A stretch of 64,000 nt of DNA, taken from Ascochyta rabiei (lineage: Eukaryota; Ascomycota; Dothideomycetes; Pleosporales; Didymellaceae). Below, piece after piece: positions 25,346 through 35,704 of the stretch (its first letter is position 1; each line of letters begins with the position of its first letter). The position numbers and the translations under genes are program-made. Below the pieces are notes generated by a model. The model ran no database searches, was not told the DNA's origin, and worked only from the letters and a program-made list of their open reading frames with translations. The stretch spans positions 620,001-684,000 of the forward strand of contig NC_082414.1 in assembly GCF_004011695.2 (NCBI RefSeq), in the 5' to 3' direction.

Positions 25346-28300
25346 TAGTAGATGTTCCTTATAATAGAAGGTTTAGATTAATAATACCTAAGTTTATAGT
25401 TAGTAGATAGTTTTAGGCTAATATAGCACTTAGGTGCATTACACTTTTAGGTATTCTAAATAATACTAGAAAGGTATTCTTCTATACTAATTCTCCTATA
25501 TTTACTTATGATTATAACTGTATAACATAGTATATAACTTTCTTTATCTTCTTATATTAGAAATAGCTATAATAGGCTAAAAGATATCTACTTTAGCTAG
25601 TCTGTATTTCTTAGGGTAAGGTAGGGTTATATTTTCCCTTAGTATAAACTATTAAATACTTATTAATTAAAAAACCCCTATAGGGAAACACTATAATTAA
25701 GTAAAGGTATTTAGCCTTTTTAGTCCCCCCCTTTTTTAGACTTTAACCTTAACGTCTTATTATACAGTCTAAGCAGTGACTTTATAGTTTTCTAGTATTA
25801 TTTTAGCACCTCTTTAGAAAGATTTATGCTAATTTCCTAGGAGTTTGCTAATTTAGGGAATCTATCCTACTTAATAAGGTATTCCTACTATCTATTATCT
25901 AGTTACCTTCTATTAAGGACTTTCTCTATATCCTATACTTTCTCTTCCCCTTCTACTATAAATTTTTATATTTATTTCTATATAATTAGGAGTTAACCTC
26001 TTAGTATATATAGGTCTAGCAGTAACGCATAGAATACTAGATAGATCTCTTTTAATTCTAGCAGGTCTACTCTGTATACACTAGGGCTAATCTAGGCTGT
26101 AATAGTCCTAGGTCCTAGGTATTTCTAGTCTAGCTTCTTTTTTAGGCGTACTATCCTAATATTCTTACTAGAGACTAGTACTTTATTGCCTACTTTAAAG
26201 GGTGCTAGTAGTCGTTTCTTATCTAAGTGTTTCTTTTAATACTTATTTAACTTTTCTATATTTACTTTGCAGGTAGCCTATAAGGTAATAACTCTAGCAG
26301 CTAATTTCTTTATAAGGGGAGATTCTCTACCTTTTAATACTAAAGTAGGCTAATCTGTGCTCCTTAGATCTATACTATAACAGGCTTAGAAAGGTATTAT
26401 ATTTATAGATACGTAAATACTATTATTATATATAAATTCTGTAATTAAAATCTATAGGGCCTAATTATCTTATTCTAGAGTATAATAGCAACGTAAGTAC
26501 TATTTAAGAGTCTAATTTTGCCTTTCTATTTAGCTATCTGTCTAGGGATAATAGGCTAACATTAAGACTTGTCTTAAGTTTAAATAGTAGTTAAAGGTTT
26601 CCTACGTCTTTAAGTTTATTAGCAGCCCCTAATCTAAGATAATTTGTGCTGGCGCGCTGTGTAAGTAGATAATTTCTCTAATCTAGGTATATACTAGGTC
26701 TTTTCTATTCTAATTAGCTCTAGCTAGTATATAATGTAATACTTTTGTTAATTTATATACTACTACTAGTATTAAATTATACACTAACCTAGCTACCTTA
26801 CTAGAGGGTAGTTCTATAATAAAATCTATTGTTACGTTCTTCTATAGTTAGCTTGGCACTAGTAAAGGTTATAATAACCTGTACTGTTTATGTTAGATAG
26901 CAGTTAATCTCCTACATACTAAGTAGTTGTAGTAGTAGTTAGATATATCCTTATTAATGCCCTTCTAGGTATATCTGCGCTAAATCTTCTCTAAGGTTCT
27001 TTATACTCTAAAGTGTCCTAATATTAGGTTATTATAACGTTCTTTAATAACTTATACTTTATCTTTTAGCCTTATAAGTAAGATACGCCTCTTCTTAGCT
27101 ATATTATCTTTTTCTAGGTTATTTTACCCTATTCTAATGTTGCTTAACTCTTTTTTAGTGCTAGAGAGTTTGTCTGTATTGTCTAAGTCTTTTATTAGCT
27201 CTATCTAACTGTTCTCTCTTAATTCTTCTCTTTTAAGGTCCCTTATGTCTTTTCTTCCTTTTATAGACAAACAAAGGGTTATAGCTACTACTAGAGGGGT
27301 ATTAGAGTTTCTTCTAGTTAGGATCTTCTAAAGTAGTTGTATAAAAGCCTTATTATACTTTTATAAGGGGTCTTACACCTCTCTTATATAATTAGGACGC
27401 TGTAAGGGTCTATCTATAGGGTTTATAGACCTTAGGTAATAAGTAATTATAAAGTTAAACTTAGATAGCACTAAGTATACCTTTACTTGCTAATAGCTAA
27501 GAACCTTTATCTCTATAAACTATTTTAGGTTTTAGTAATCTGTTAAGATCTTAAAGAAGGTACTGTCTAAGTATCTTTGCTAATACTATAGGCTCTAGAT
27601 AATTATAAGAGGTTCCTAGTTATAAGTATTATAGTTGTACTCTACTTAGATTAACTTCTTTAAATAGAAGTCTATAGGCCTCTATTAGGCCAGCTCCCTC
27701 TCCCTAGGGACTAGTTAACTAAGGATTCCTAAGATAGCGCCTCTAGAGGCATCTACTTTAATCCTAGTCTGTCTCCTAGGTATAAAATAAATTAAGATAG
27801 GTATGTTAATAAATAAATCCTTTATATTCTAGAAAGCTTATAGGGATTCTTTACTTAGCTTAAGAGGCTAACTCTCCTTCTTCCTTATTACTTAACTAGA
27901 TTTAGCTAAATTTAGCCCTTTCTAGGTTAATTAGGTTAATAGCAAGGCTAATTTAGAAAACCCTATAATAAATCTCTAATAGTAGTTTATAAAGCCTATA
28001 AATACTTAGATATTATAAACTGTATACAGGATTAGCTATTCTTAGATTATTTTAACTCTATCTAGGTTAATACTTACCCCTTTAGGTAAAACTATGTACC
28101 TAAGGTACTCTATGTATTAATAGTGCTATTTGCACTTATCTAAGCGTATATAGAGGTTTACTTTGCAAAGCCTCTCTAAGACCTTCTTAACGTGTCTAAC
28201 GTAGTTTTCCTCTGTCTTAGAGTATACTAATATGTTATCTAGATACATAATATAAGTTATATTAACTAATTCTATTAGTGCCTTATTTATATAGGCCTAA

Positions 28301-30720
28301 AATTAGGCAGGAGTATTTATAAGTCTAAATAGCATTACTATATACTTAAAATGTCTATACCTAGTTTAATACGCAGTCTTCTACTTATCCCTATTCTTAA
28401 TTTAGATATAGTAATATGCCTTATATACATCTAGTTTAGTATAGAACTTAGCTTACGCTAGTTATTCTAGTAACTCTGTAATTAGTAGTAATAGATAGTA
28501 GTTTTTAACTATTATCTTATTTAGACCTCTATAGTCTACACACAGTTATAGGTTACTATCTTTCTTCTTTAAAAAGAGAATAGGCGCTCCTGCTAGCAAC
28601 CTTAAGTGTTATATCTAGCTACGTTATAGATATTCTACTAGATACTTTCTAAGTATCTCTAATTCTGTTGTAGATAGTCTGTATAACAGTTAGTAGGGGA
28701 AAGTAGCTTCTTATTTAATATTAATCGCTAGGTTGTGCTCTCTATGCTCTAGTAGGACCTAAGTATTATCCTCTAATTCTAAGTGCGCATATTTGCAATA
28801 CACTTCTAGAATTAGGCTCTTTTTAGTAGATATTAGGTTATATATACCTACTAAGTTTACTATATATATATAAACGTCTACTAAGAGACTTCTTATAGTG
28901 CGTTTAAACTCTTTAGCATCTTCTAACACTATTTTCTCTAGTTTAGAAGAATTTCTATACTTCTTCCCTTAGAAGAGTATATACTAGCTTAAATAGCTTA
29001 GCTTAGAGTTTGTCTAGTTAATCTAGAGTAATCTAAGGTATATCTTGTACCTTTATAGGTCTATAACTATAAAAGGTATCTATTAGACCTTCTATCTTCT
29101 ATAGGAGTTAATAATAGATACTTCTACTGTAGTTACTCTATAGATAGGCAATTCTACTCTACCTACACCCTTAGCTACTATTTTACTTAATAGTGTAACC
29201 TCTAGATCCTGCTCCTTTACTAGGAGAACTAAAATTAAGTTTAGTTATAACCCTCTATCTATTAGGGCTTCTATATTCTCTATATTACCTATAGATACTT
29301 TAACTATAAGTAGGTATATATATTCTAGGTATACTGCCTTATAAAGAGAGATATTCTTCTCCTTTCTTTAGATAATTTAATATAGGCTATAAAAGAGGAG
29401 ATTAGCTCTTAGGTCTCTTGTCTTTTCCTAACTTATCTAGAGTAGGGTCTTTCTAGTTTAACTTTAGCTTTAGGCAGTTAGGGTAGTAGTAACTAGTTTC
29501 TCTATACTTAAGGTATGCGTTTTAGGTCTTATATAGCCTGTCTTAGCCCTTTTTACCTTTTACTAGCTCCTTACAGAACTTCTTAGACTTAAATAACTTT
29601 TTTAAGGTTTTTATATTCCCTTCTAAGCTAGAGTTACTAAATTAGCGCTTCTATAGTCCTTTGTTAGTTATCTTACCCTTAGCTAGAGTCTTCTTAGGTA
29701 GCTGTTAGCTATACTAACCTAGTCTCTAATTAATAATATTAGCTTATTCCTCTACCTTTAGGATTATGTCTCTTTAATTATAGAAGATAAGAAATAAGTC
29801 CTTTTATATACTAGGGAGCAGTATAGTAATATATTCTAGGACTTAGAGCTCTAGTATATATAAATTACCTAGTTTCTTCTATAGTAGACGTATAAAATCT
29901 AATAGATCTATAGGGAACTAAGATTTCTACTACTTATATTACTTTAAGGATTTATATACTACTTACTTATATTTAGCTAGTATTCCTAGAGTATCTAGTA
30001 TAATTCTTTTTAGCTCTTACTACGTTAGTTCCTAGGTTAGCTAATTATAGTAGTTAGTTGTGCAGTAGGCCTACTATAACATCTTTAGGTTCTCTAAGAG
30101 GTACCTTATACTAAAGTTAATCTTTTATTCCTCTATAAGGAAATTAACTAGGGATTAGAGGAAACATCTCTTATAATCTCTTTCCTAATAGTTATATTTA
30201 GCGCAGTTACGCTTTATATACTTCTATAGAAGTTTAGGTTATAGAAAGTTTATAAATAGGGAAGATTATAGTTTCTCTACTCCTTCTAGTACTTTTTAGA
30301 AGGATAGGATTATTACTAGATCTCCTTTGTTATATTTACGTCTAAGTTTATAGAAAAAGAAAAGTTCCTTATAGTTTTTTATCTCTTACAACTATTTACG
30401 TAAGTTTTCTAACTCCTATTATTAATTACCTACTTCTAGGCTATTCTAGCCTTCTTTAGCTAAAGCTGCCCTATAGTTCTAATTCTAGGGTAAAGTGTAC
30501 TACCTAGAGAACCTATAGATCCTCTTAAGGCACTATAGATACTTAGTGTCTATTAAGGTATCTTCTTATCTATAGAGGGGGGTGTTACCTTATGCTCTAC
30601 TAGCTCTCCTATAGGTAAGTTGTCTTAGTCCCTCTCTAAAGACAGTAAGCCTAGATAATTTAGTTTAAGACTTATAGTAGCTTAGGTCTATCTTTAATTA
30701 TAATATAAGAGTAATTAGAA

Positions 30721-30922
30721 TATAAAGAGTATATAAGACAATTATAAAGAAGGATAGAGTTAAAGAGGATAGTAGGTGTATTAAGGTACGTAGTATATAG
30801 TAATAAGACTAATTACTAGAGTATTAGTAATAACCTCTAACACCTTTATAAAGTCTAGGCTGGCTAGCCCTATAGTAGCTTGCTAAGACTAGCAGAGGTA
30901 CCCCTAGGCCTAGTGCCTAATA
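30721..30922 (-). repeat. 5' LTR of inner Gypsy element (right copy on the plus strand)
   Basis: 202 bp, beginning TATAAAGAG on the plus strand and ending CCTAATA, followed by the ACCTT duplication and then the resumed outer Gypsy sequence. Confidence 0.92.
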
Positions 30923-32149
30923 ACCTTATAGCAGCTATAAACTACTAAAGGTAGGTATCTAGTTAGTTACTGCTATAACGCCTAGATAACAGCATAGTAG
31001 GCAGAGTAACCTAGGTACTAGGCTTAGTAGGGGAATAGGCAGCGTAAGTAGAGGTTAACCGCTTTACTAGCGTAGGGTTAGCTAGGGCTAGGTTAAGCGT
31101 AGCCTTATACACCTACTAGTGCTTATAGTAGGTACCTAGTAAAAATTTTATATTAGAAAGGAAAACCTATAGTAGTAATAAGGGGGTAACTTATAGTAGA
31201 AAATAGGCTAACGCCCCTAGTTAGCCTTATTACTACCTATACTCTAGGTGCTAGGTGTCTTAATATAGGCGTTACCAGCGTATACTAACACCTTAGCTAC
31301 TATTAGTTAGAGATAAGAGGCTAGAACAGGAATATATACGTTAATATACTGCTTAAAATTATACTAGGCATAGTAGAGCTTAGTATTTATAGTAAAGAGG
31401 TTATTATTATAAATGTATATGCGCTTACGCTTAGTATAGGTATAATAGGTCTTACTAGCACCTAGAACGCAGTTAGCTGTAGAAGAAATTAGTAAGTAAG
31501 TAGACCTATAATAGATATAGGCACTTATAAGACTAGCTAGTAAGAATAGTAAGAAGGCAGCAGAGGTAGTATAGGACAGCGCTAGTAGAGACAGAGACTA
31601 GGTCCTTATTATCTAAGTTACTCTTAACTTTATAGTTACCTATATAATAGTAGTAAGCTTTCTATATATATAGTTAGGCTCTTTAACTAGATTAGAAACT
31701 CTAGATAAGAAATACTGCAGGTATATTATAGGTAGAGGGAAAGGACTATAGCAGACTATAACTACCTCCTCTAGAAGGACTACTAGCTTCTTAACTAGTA
31801 GCCTAATAGCTATAACTAGAGGTAATAATAGATATAGTAGGTAGAGTAAAGGTATGTATAAAAATATAGGTAGGTATATTATAGGTAGGTTAGGTAGAAG
31901 CGTAGAGTAGTATAAGTGTCTAACTTAGGTAGGTACGCTAGGTAAAACAAAAACAACCTAGGTGTGTATAGGGACCACCCTAGGTAAACTACAGACTAGA
32001 CAAGCAGCTAACTACTAAGAGCTAGACCCCTACGCAACTACAACTAGCCCTAGAGTTTACCTGCTACTAGCATCCTCTAGGCTATACTAAATATAAAAAG
32101 GACCTAATAAAAAGTATATACAGCCTAGAAGGGATAGGGAAAGAAGGTA

Positions 32150-32304
32150 TGTTATAGGCTTAGACCTTTTCTAAGCCCTAAGTAAGACAGGATAATTATG
32201 TGCCCTACAGACATATTAGAAGGACACGTAACGTGTTACCTCTATAAGAGATACAATACTATATTAACCCTTATTACATCCTACCCTAAGGCTAGTCTAT
32301 AACA
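32150..32304 (+). repeat. 3' LTR of outer Gypsy element
   Basis: 155 bp, starting TGTTATAG and ending TATAACA, with the canonical TG..CA ends preserved. It is less RIP-mutated than the 5' LTR, keeping several ACA, ACG and CAG sites that read ATA or TAG in the 5' copy. Confidence 0.93.
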
Positions 32305-33612
32305 ACTAGTAATATTAGTAAAGGTGCTAAAGATAAGAATCTTCTAATCTACCTTTTTAAATTAACTATGTAATACTGTAATAGAGGTGTGTTAAGCTGC
32401 TAATAGCTAATTTTATATAATTTAGATTTTTAGAATTACGTATTGCTTAACTTAGAACTAAAATTTCTTAGACGCCGTGCAAAGGCTGCGCCTCCTAATT
32501 AATAAGAGTGCTCTAGTTAGTTTATATTTACGCTAGTCTGTAATTGGCTGCTGGAGTCTGCTGCAGTTTGCCCTATTTTAGCGCCGCCTTAGCGGAGCGT
32601 CTGATTTATGAGATAAGGTTCCCTCACGACTTCGCCACAACAAAATTTGCGCAAACAACATCGCTAATTGAACGGTACAAACGACGTGTTTGCTGCCTTG
32701 GCGGCCTCACCTGCAATGCCAGGTCCAAGCATGGAGGTGACAGGTCACTTCCTCGCCGCTGCACGACTCTTGACCAATGAGACGCTGCCTTTCCAGACTA
32801 TGGCTGCTGCATCACTGAAGCCTTGTCTCTATCGCAAAGTCGCACAGTTTCATTTGTCCGATGTGCATATAGACCAACTGCGGTCGCTTGACATCACTTA
32901 GTGTGATCAGTGAGCTGTCCGGCGGCCCTAGATGCACCCACCCTTAATCGAAATCTTGATTATATTGGATTGTCATGCTTTGCTTCATCCTCTAGGGGCT
33001 ATTGTTACAAAACAGGGCCCAATGCAGCCACTCCGCTCGGTGCATGAGATCCTGTGACAGTAGTCACAGCCCGACGTATGGCCAAGGATGCCAACTCCAA
33101 ACGTGCGCGAGTCGAAGATGGTGGTGCTTCCAGCGAAACCCATGGCCATATCAAAGGATTTTGGAGGTTCTCAGCACCGAACTACAGCGGCTATGGGAGA
33201 CCAAGCACTTCGCACTGTTAAGAGGCTATCTGAACGCCAAGACGAATGTGGCCAACAGCATAGAGAGAAAAAAGAAAAAAAAATGGACACCAGGTCATCA
33301 TTGCCAAACTTTGGTCTCTACTAGGGTGATATCCGTTGTATATTCATTAGAGAAATCGATCGAGCTTTACACCGCCATCACACCTGAGGCAAAGACATCA
33401 AAGTCACTGCTAGCTTCACGCCTAGAACTGACTGGTTTCTATCCCATCATCCACATCACGTAGACCGTCTTGCATGTCCACATCCATTCAGTCCTTTACA
33501 ATCAATCAGTCGGCTGCTCTCGAATGTGGATTGTGAGTTTAAAAATTGCACAAAATTCATGGGTTGCACTCAACTGTACGGTTCCATCCATTCTACAAGC
33601 TTATACCAAAGC
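32305..33612. other. Junction from RIP block to gene island; no convincing gene
   Basis: 32,305-32,535 has no recognised repeat but still shows RIP-type composition, perhaps leakage from the adjacent Gypsy. Normal composition begins abruptly near 32,540. Between there and the alcohol dehydrogenase I see only short frames. One small plus-strand ORF (33,078-33,221, 47 codons plus stop) starts with a basic, nuclear-localisation-like segment (K-R-A-R-V) and then stops; it could be the remnant of a truncated gene. A 153-codon frame (33,002-33,463) has no protein-like character. Confidence 0.5.
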
Positions 33613-34895
33613 CTAGTCCGACAGATCGATAACCACACGCCCTTTCACCTTCTGAGAGTCCATTTCTTTGAAGACATCCGTCAGCTTGTCCAGCTTTTCC
33701 ACCCTGAAATGTGTTTTCACGATGCCTCTCGCAGCAAACTCCACTGCCTCGATTGCTTCTTTCCTTGTACCAACCGCAGAGCCAACGATCTGCAGCGCCT
33801 TTCCGACCATGAGTCCGGCAGTGGCAGACGCAATGGGCTTCATGTCGCCCTCGGGAATACCAACACAGACCACTCGCCCACCAAACCGCAACAATTTGAC
33901 CGACTCGTCGTACGCACCCTGATGCGCGGTACATACAATGACTGCGTGGGCACCGTGCCCGTCGGTGACGGCTTGGACGGCTTCAGCAAGCGACTCGGTG
34001 CCATCGACGGGAATGAAGTGCTCCGCGCCTGATTCCATCACGAGATCCTTCTTGCTTGAGTGGTCGATACCAATCACACGGTGGCCGATGCCTCGGGCAC
34101 TGTACTGAACCTACATGTAGTGTCAGGAAATCGTGCCCTTACGACGTGGACCTGGGTGACTTACCGCGAGATGACCGAGACCACCGCCAGCACCCATGAT
34201 GACGACATAGTTTCCTGATTCTGCGTTTGTCTTGCGCAAACCCGCGTAGACCGTTACGCCGGCACACAAAAGCGGTGCAGCCGCAGCTGAGTCGAGGCCA
34301 TCTGGGATGGGGGTCACGTAGTTGGCAGGGCCAAGGACGTACTGCTGGAAGGTACCGGGAGTGTAGTAGCCAGAGATTTTCTGTAGCGAGCGTCAGTCGT
34401 TTTGGCTCAAATCGTCGTTGGAGGGTGCTCACGCCGCTGAAGCAGTTCGCGTCCATACCAGCACGACAAGGCTCGCATGCTTCGCAGATGCCAGCCATCC
34501 ACTTGATGCCAACTCGGTCTCCGACCTTGACCGCAGAGTTGTCCGTTCCGGGTCCCATTTTGACAATCTTGCCGACTCCTTCGTGGCCTCCCACTTGGCC
34601 TGCCTGTGTCGGGAATGGAAGAATCTTCCATGCGTTGAGCATGACGCCCAGGTCAGAGTGACAGACACCAGAATGAGTTCTGATTATGTCTTAGCTATGT
34701 GTGCAAGCTTGTGGCGCAGATCAAAGTGAAGTTGGATTTGTAGATGAGGCAATAGAGGCTGCAAACATACAAGTTGATCAACACCTCTCCAGCACCTGGC
34801 TCTGGCACGTCGAGCTCTTCAATCTTGGTCGATATCGACCCAGGCTTGTCGTAGACGGCAGCCTTGTGCTTCTTGGGAATCTGGATGTCACCCAT
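33613..34895 (-). CDS. Zinc-dependent alcohol dehydrogenase (MDR family, fungal ADH1-like)
   Basis: Four exons: 34,771-34,895, 34,433-34,679, 34,165-34,380 and 33,613-34,110. Splice pairs are GTATGT..CAG, GTGAGC..CAG and GTAAGT..TAG, and the spliced product is 361 aa. It is a medium-chain NAD(P)-dependent alcohol dehydrogenase acting on primary alcohols/acetaldehyde. Catalytic zinc ligands are visible as C48 (G-V-C-H-S-D), H74-E75 (G-G-H-E-G) and C163. The structural zinc lobe is C107-C110-C113-C121, and the Rossmann glycine loop G-A-G-G-G-L-G is at about 187-193. Length matches the ~350-aa fungal cytosolic tetrameric ADHs, and there is no presequence. The ATG at 34,895 gives the family's usual N-terminus; an in-frame upstream extension is not needed. 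It is the gene nearest the 32-kb RIP block yet looks intact. The substrate cannot be told from sequence. Confidence 0.93.
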
Positions 34896-35704
34896 CGTGA
34901 TGTGTACTGCTGTGTTTCTATCTCTAGGATGCCACTGTGATTTGACCGTGCGGGATGAATGGCAGGAAACTCTTTGAGAGCGAGCCAAAGCAAGATAGCG
35001 ACGGGGAGATGAGATAAGAGCACGGAAAACGACCGTTTGTCTTATACCCCTCAAACCCCTCCATTGGACCCGCAGCTGTCCGACCCCACAATCCAGGTCG
35101 CCAAACCGCGTGCCAGACGCGACGGCTGCTACTTCGGAAGCGTCACGAGGTCCGCTACTCCAAATTATGGTCGCAGATGAACAATCATCTGGACCAGATC
35201 TGGGCTGTCAGTGGCTGCTGTGTTGAGCCTCGGCTTGAACTACCCCGCAACGCGTCGATGAGCGAGGTAGATAATTGTGGAGCTGAACCAAGCACAGCGC
35301 GGAAATATCGGAGACCAAGTGCCGCGAGACATCGTGATCTTCAGTGAGCTTACTGACCTGGAAACAACGACATAGCACGCGAGCGGTTCGCGTGGAAGAA
35401 GAAAAAGGTCCGCAGATCAGGTATGTATGTGTTGATGAATATGGATAGCTATCATACACCGCCTCAGATCCAAACACCGTTAGATTCCACCAGGTAAGCT
35501 GCTGCGAAAGTCCGCCAGCTCCAAGCACCTCTCGGTGCGGTATCATATAGTACAGTCATTCGCATATGCGCGTTGCGGGCATTAAATAAAGATAGAGAGA
35601 AGTGAAGCGAAGAACGACTGACAATGACATTCCTGATTGCAGGAAATACATGCCTTCTGCTGTCGTATATCGGTACAATAACCGATGCTTGACAAGCGCG
35701 CCGA
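34896..35704. other. Intergenic: ADH promoter and STE11 3' region
   Basis: About 800 bp between two minus-strand genes. Contains the ADH 5' flank and STE11 3' untranslated sequence. No supported ORF, RNA gene or repeat was seen. Confidence 0.5.

Larger units (their letters stand above)
23628..30922 (-). mobile_element. Inner Ty3/Gypsy chromovirus-like retrotransposon, RIP-degraded, nested in the outer Gypsy
   Basis: Direct 202-bp LTRs (23,628-23,829 and 30,721-30,922) are flanked by a perfect 5-bp duplication ACCTT (23,623-23,627 and 30,923-30,927). A pyrimidine tract next to the left LTR (about 23,832-23,844) is the polypurine tract of a minus-strand element. Minus-strand domains, 5' to 3', are a probable gag region (about 30,600-29,500), protease (about 29,350-29,000), reverse transcriptase (about 28,750-28,100, V-D-Y-R-G-L-N landmark), RNase H (about 27,750-27,450), integrase (about 27,050-26,300, T-I-D-F-I landmark) and a chromodomain (about 25,990-25,850). 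About 2 kb then remain before the 3' LTR and read better on the plus strand. All frames carry many RIP stops. Confidence 0.92.
17787..32304 (+). mobile_element. Outer Ty3/Gypsy chromovirus-like retrotransposon, RIP-degraded, interrupted by a second Gypsy
   Basis: Direct 155-bp LTRs at 17,787-17,941 and 32,150-32,304 are flanked by a perfect 5-bp target duplication ACTAG (17,782-17,786 and 32,305-32,309). A purine-rich tract at 32,128-32,148 abuts the right LTR, fixing plus-strand orientation. Plus-strand domains through RIP stops are a gag knuckle (about 19,058-19,095), reverse transcriptase (about 20,100-20,500, with V-D-H-Y-A-L-N and Y-L-D-N-I-L-V-Y landmarks), RNase H, integrase (about 21,750-22,150) and a chromodomain-like end (about 22,650-22,800). 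Another Gypsy with one ACCTT copy (7,300 bp) is inserted at 23,628-30,927. Without it the element is 7,218 bp. Dead by stops. Confidence 0.92.

Noticed and set aside
33002..33463. 153-codon ORF upstream of the alcohol dehydrogenase
   Set aside because: No protein-like composition, a Lys run from an A-rich tract, and overlapping competing frames.
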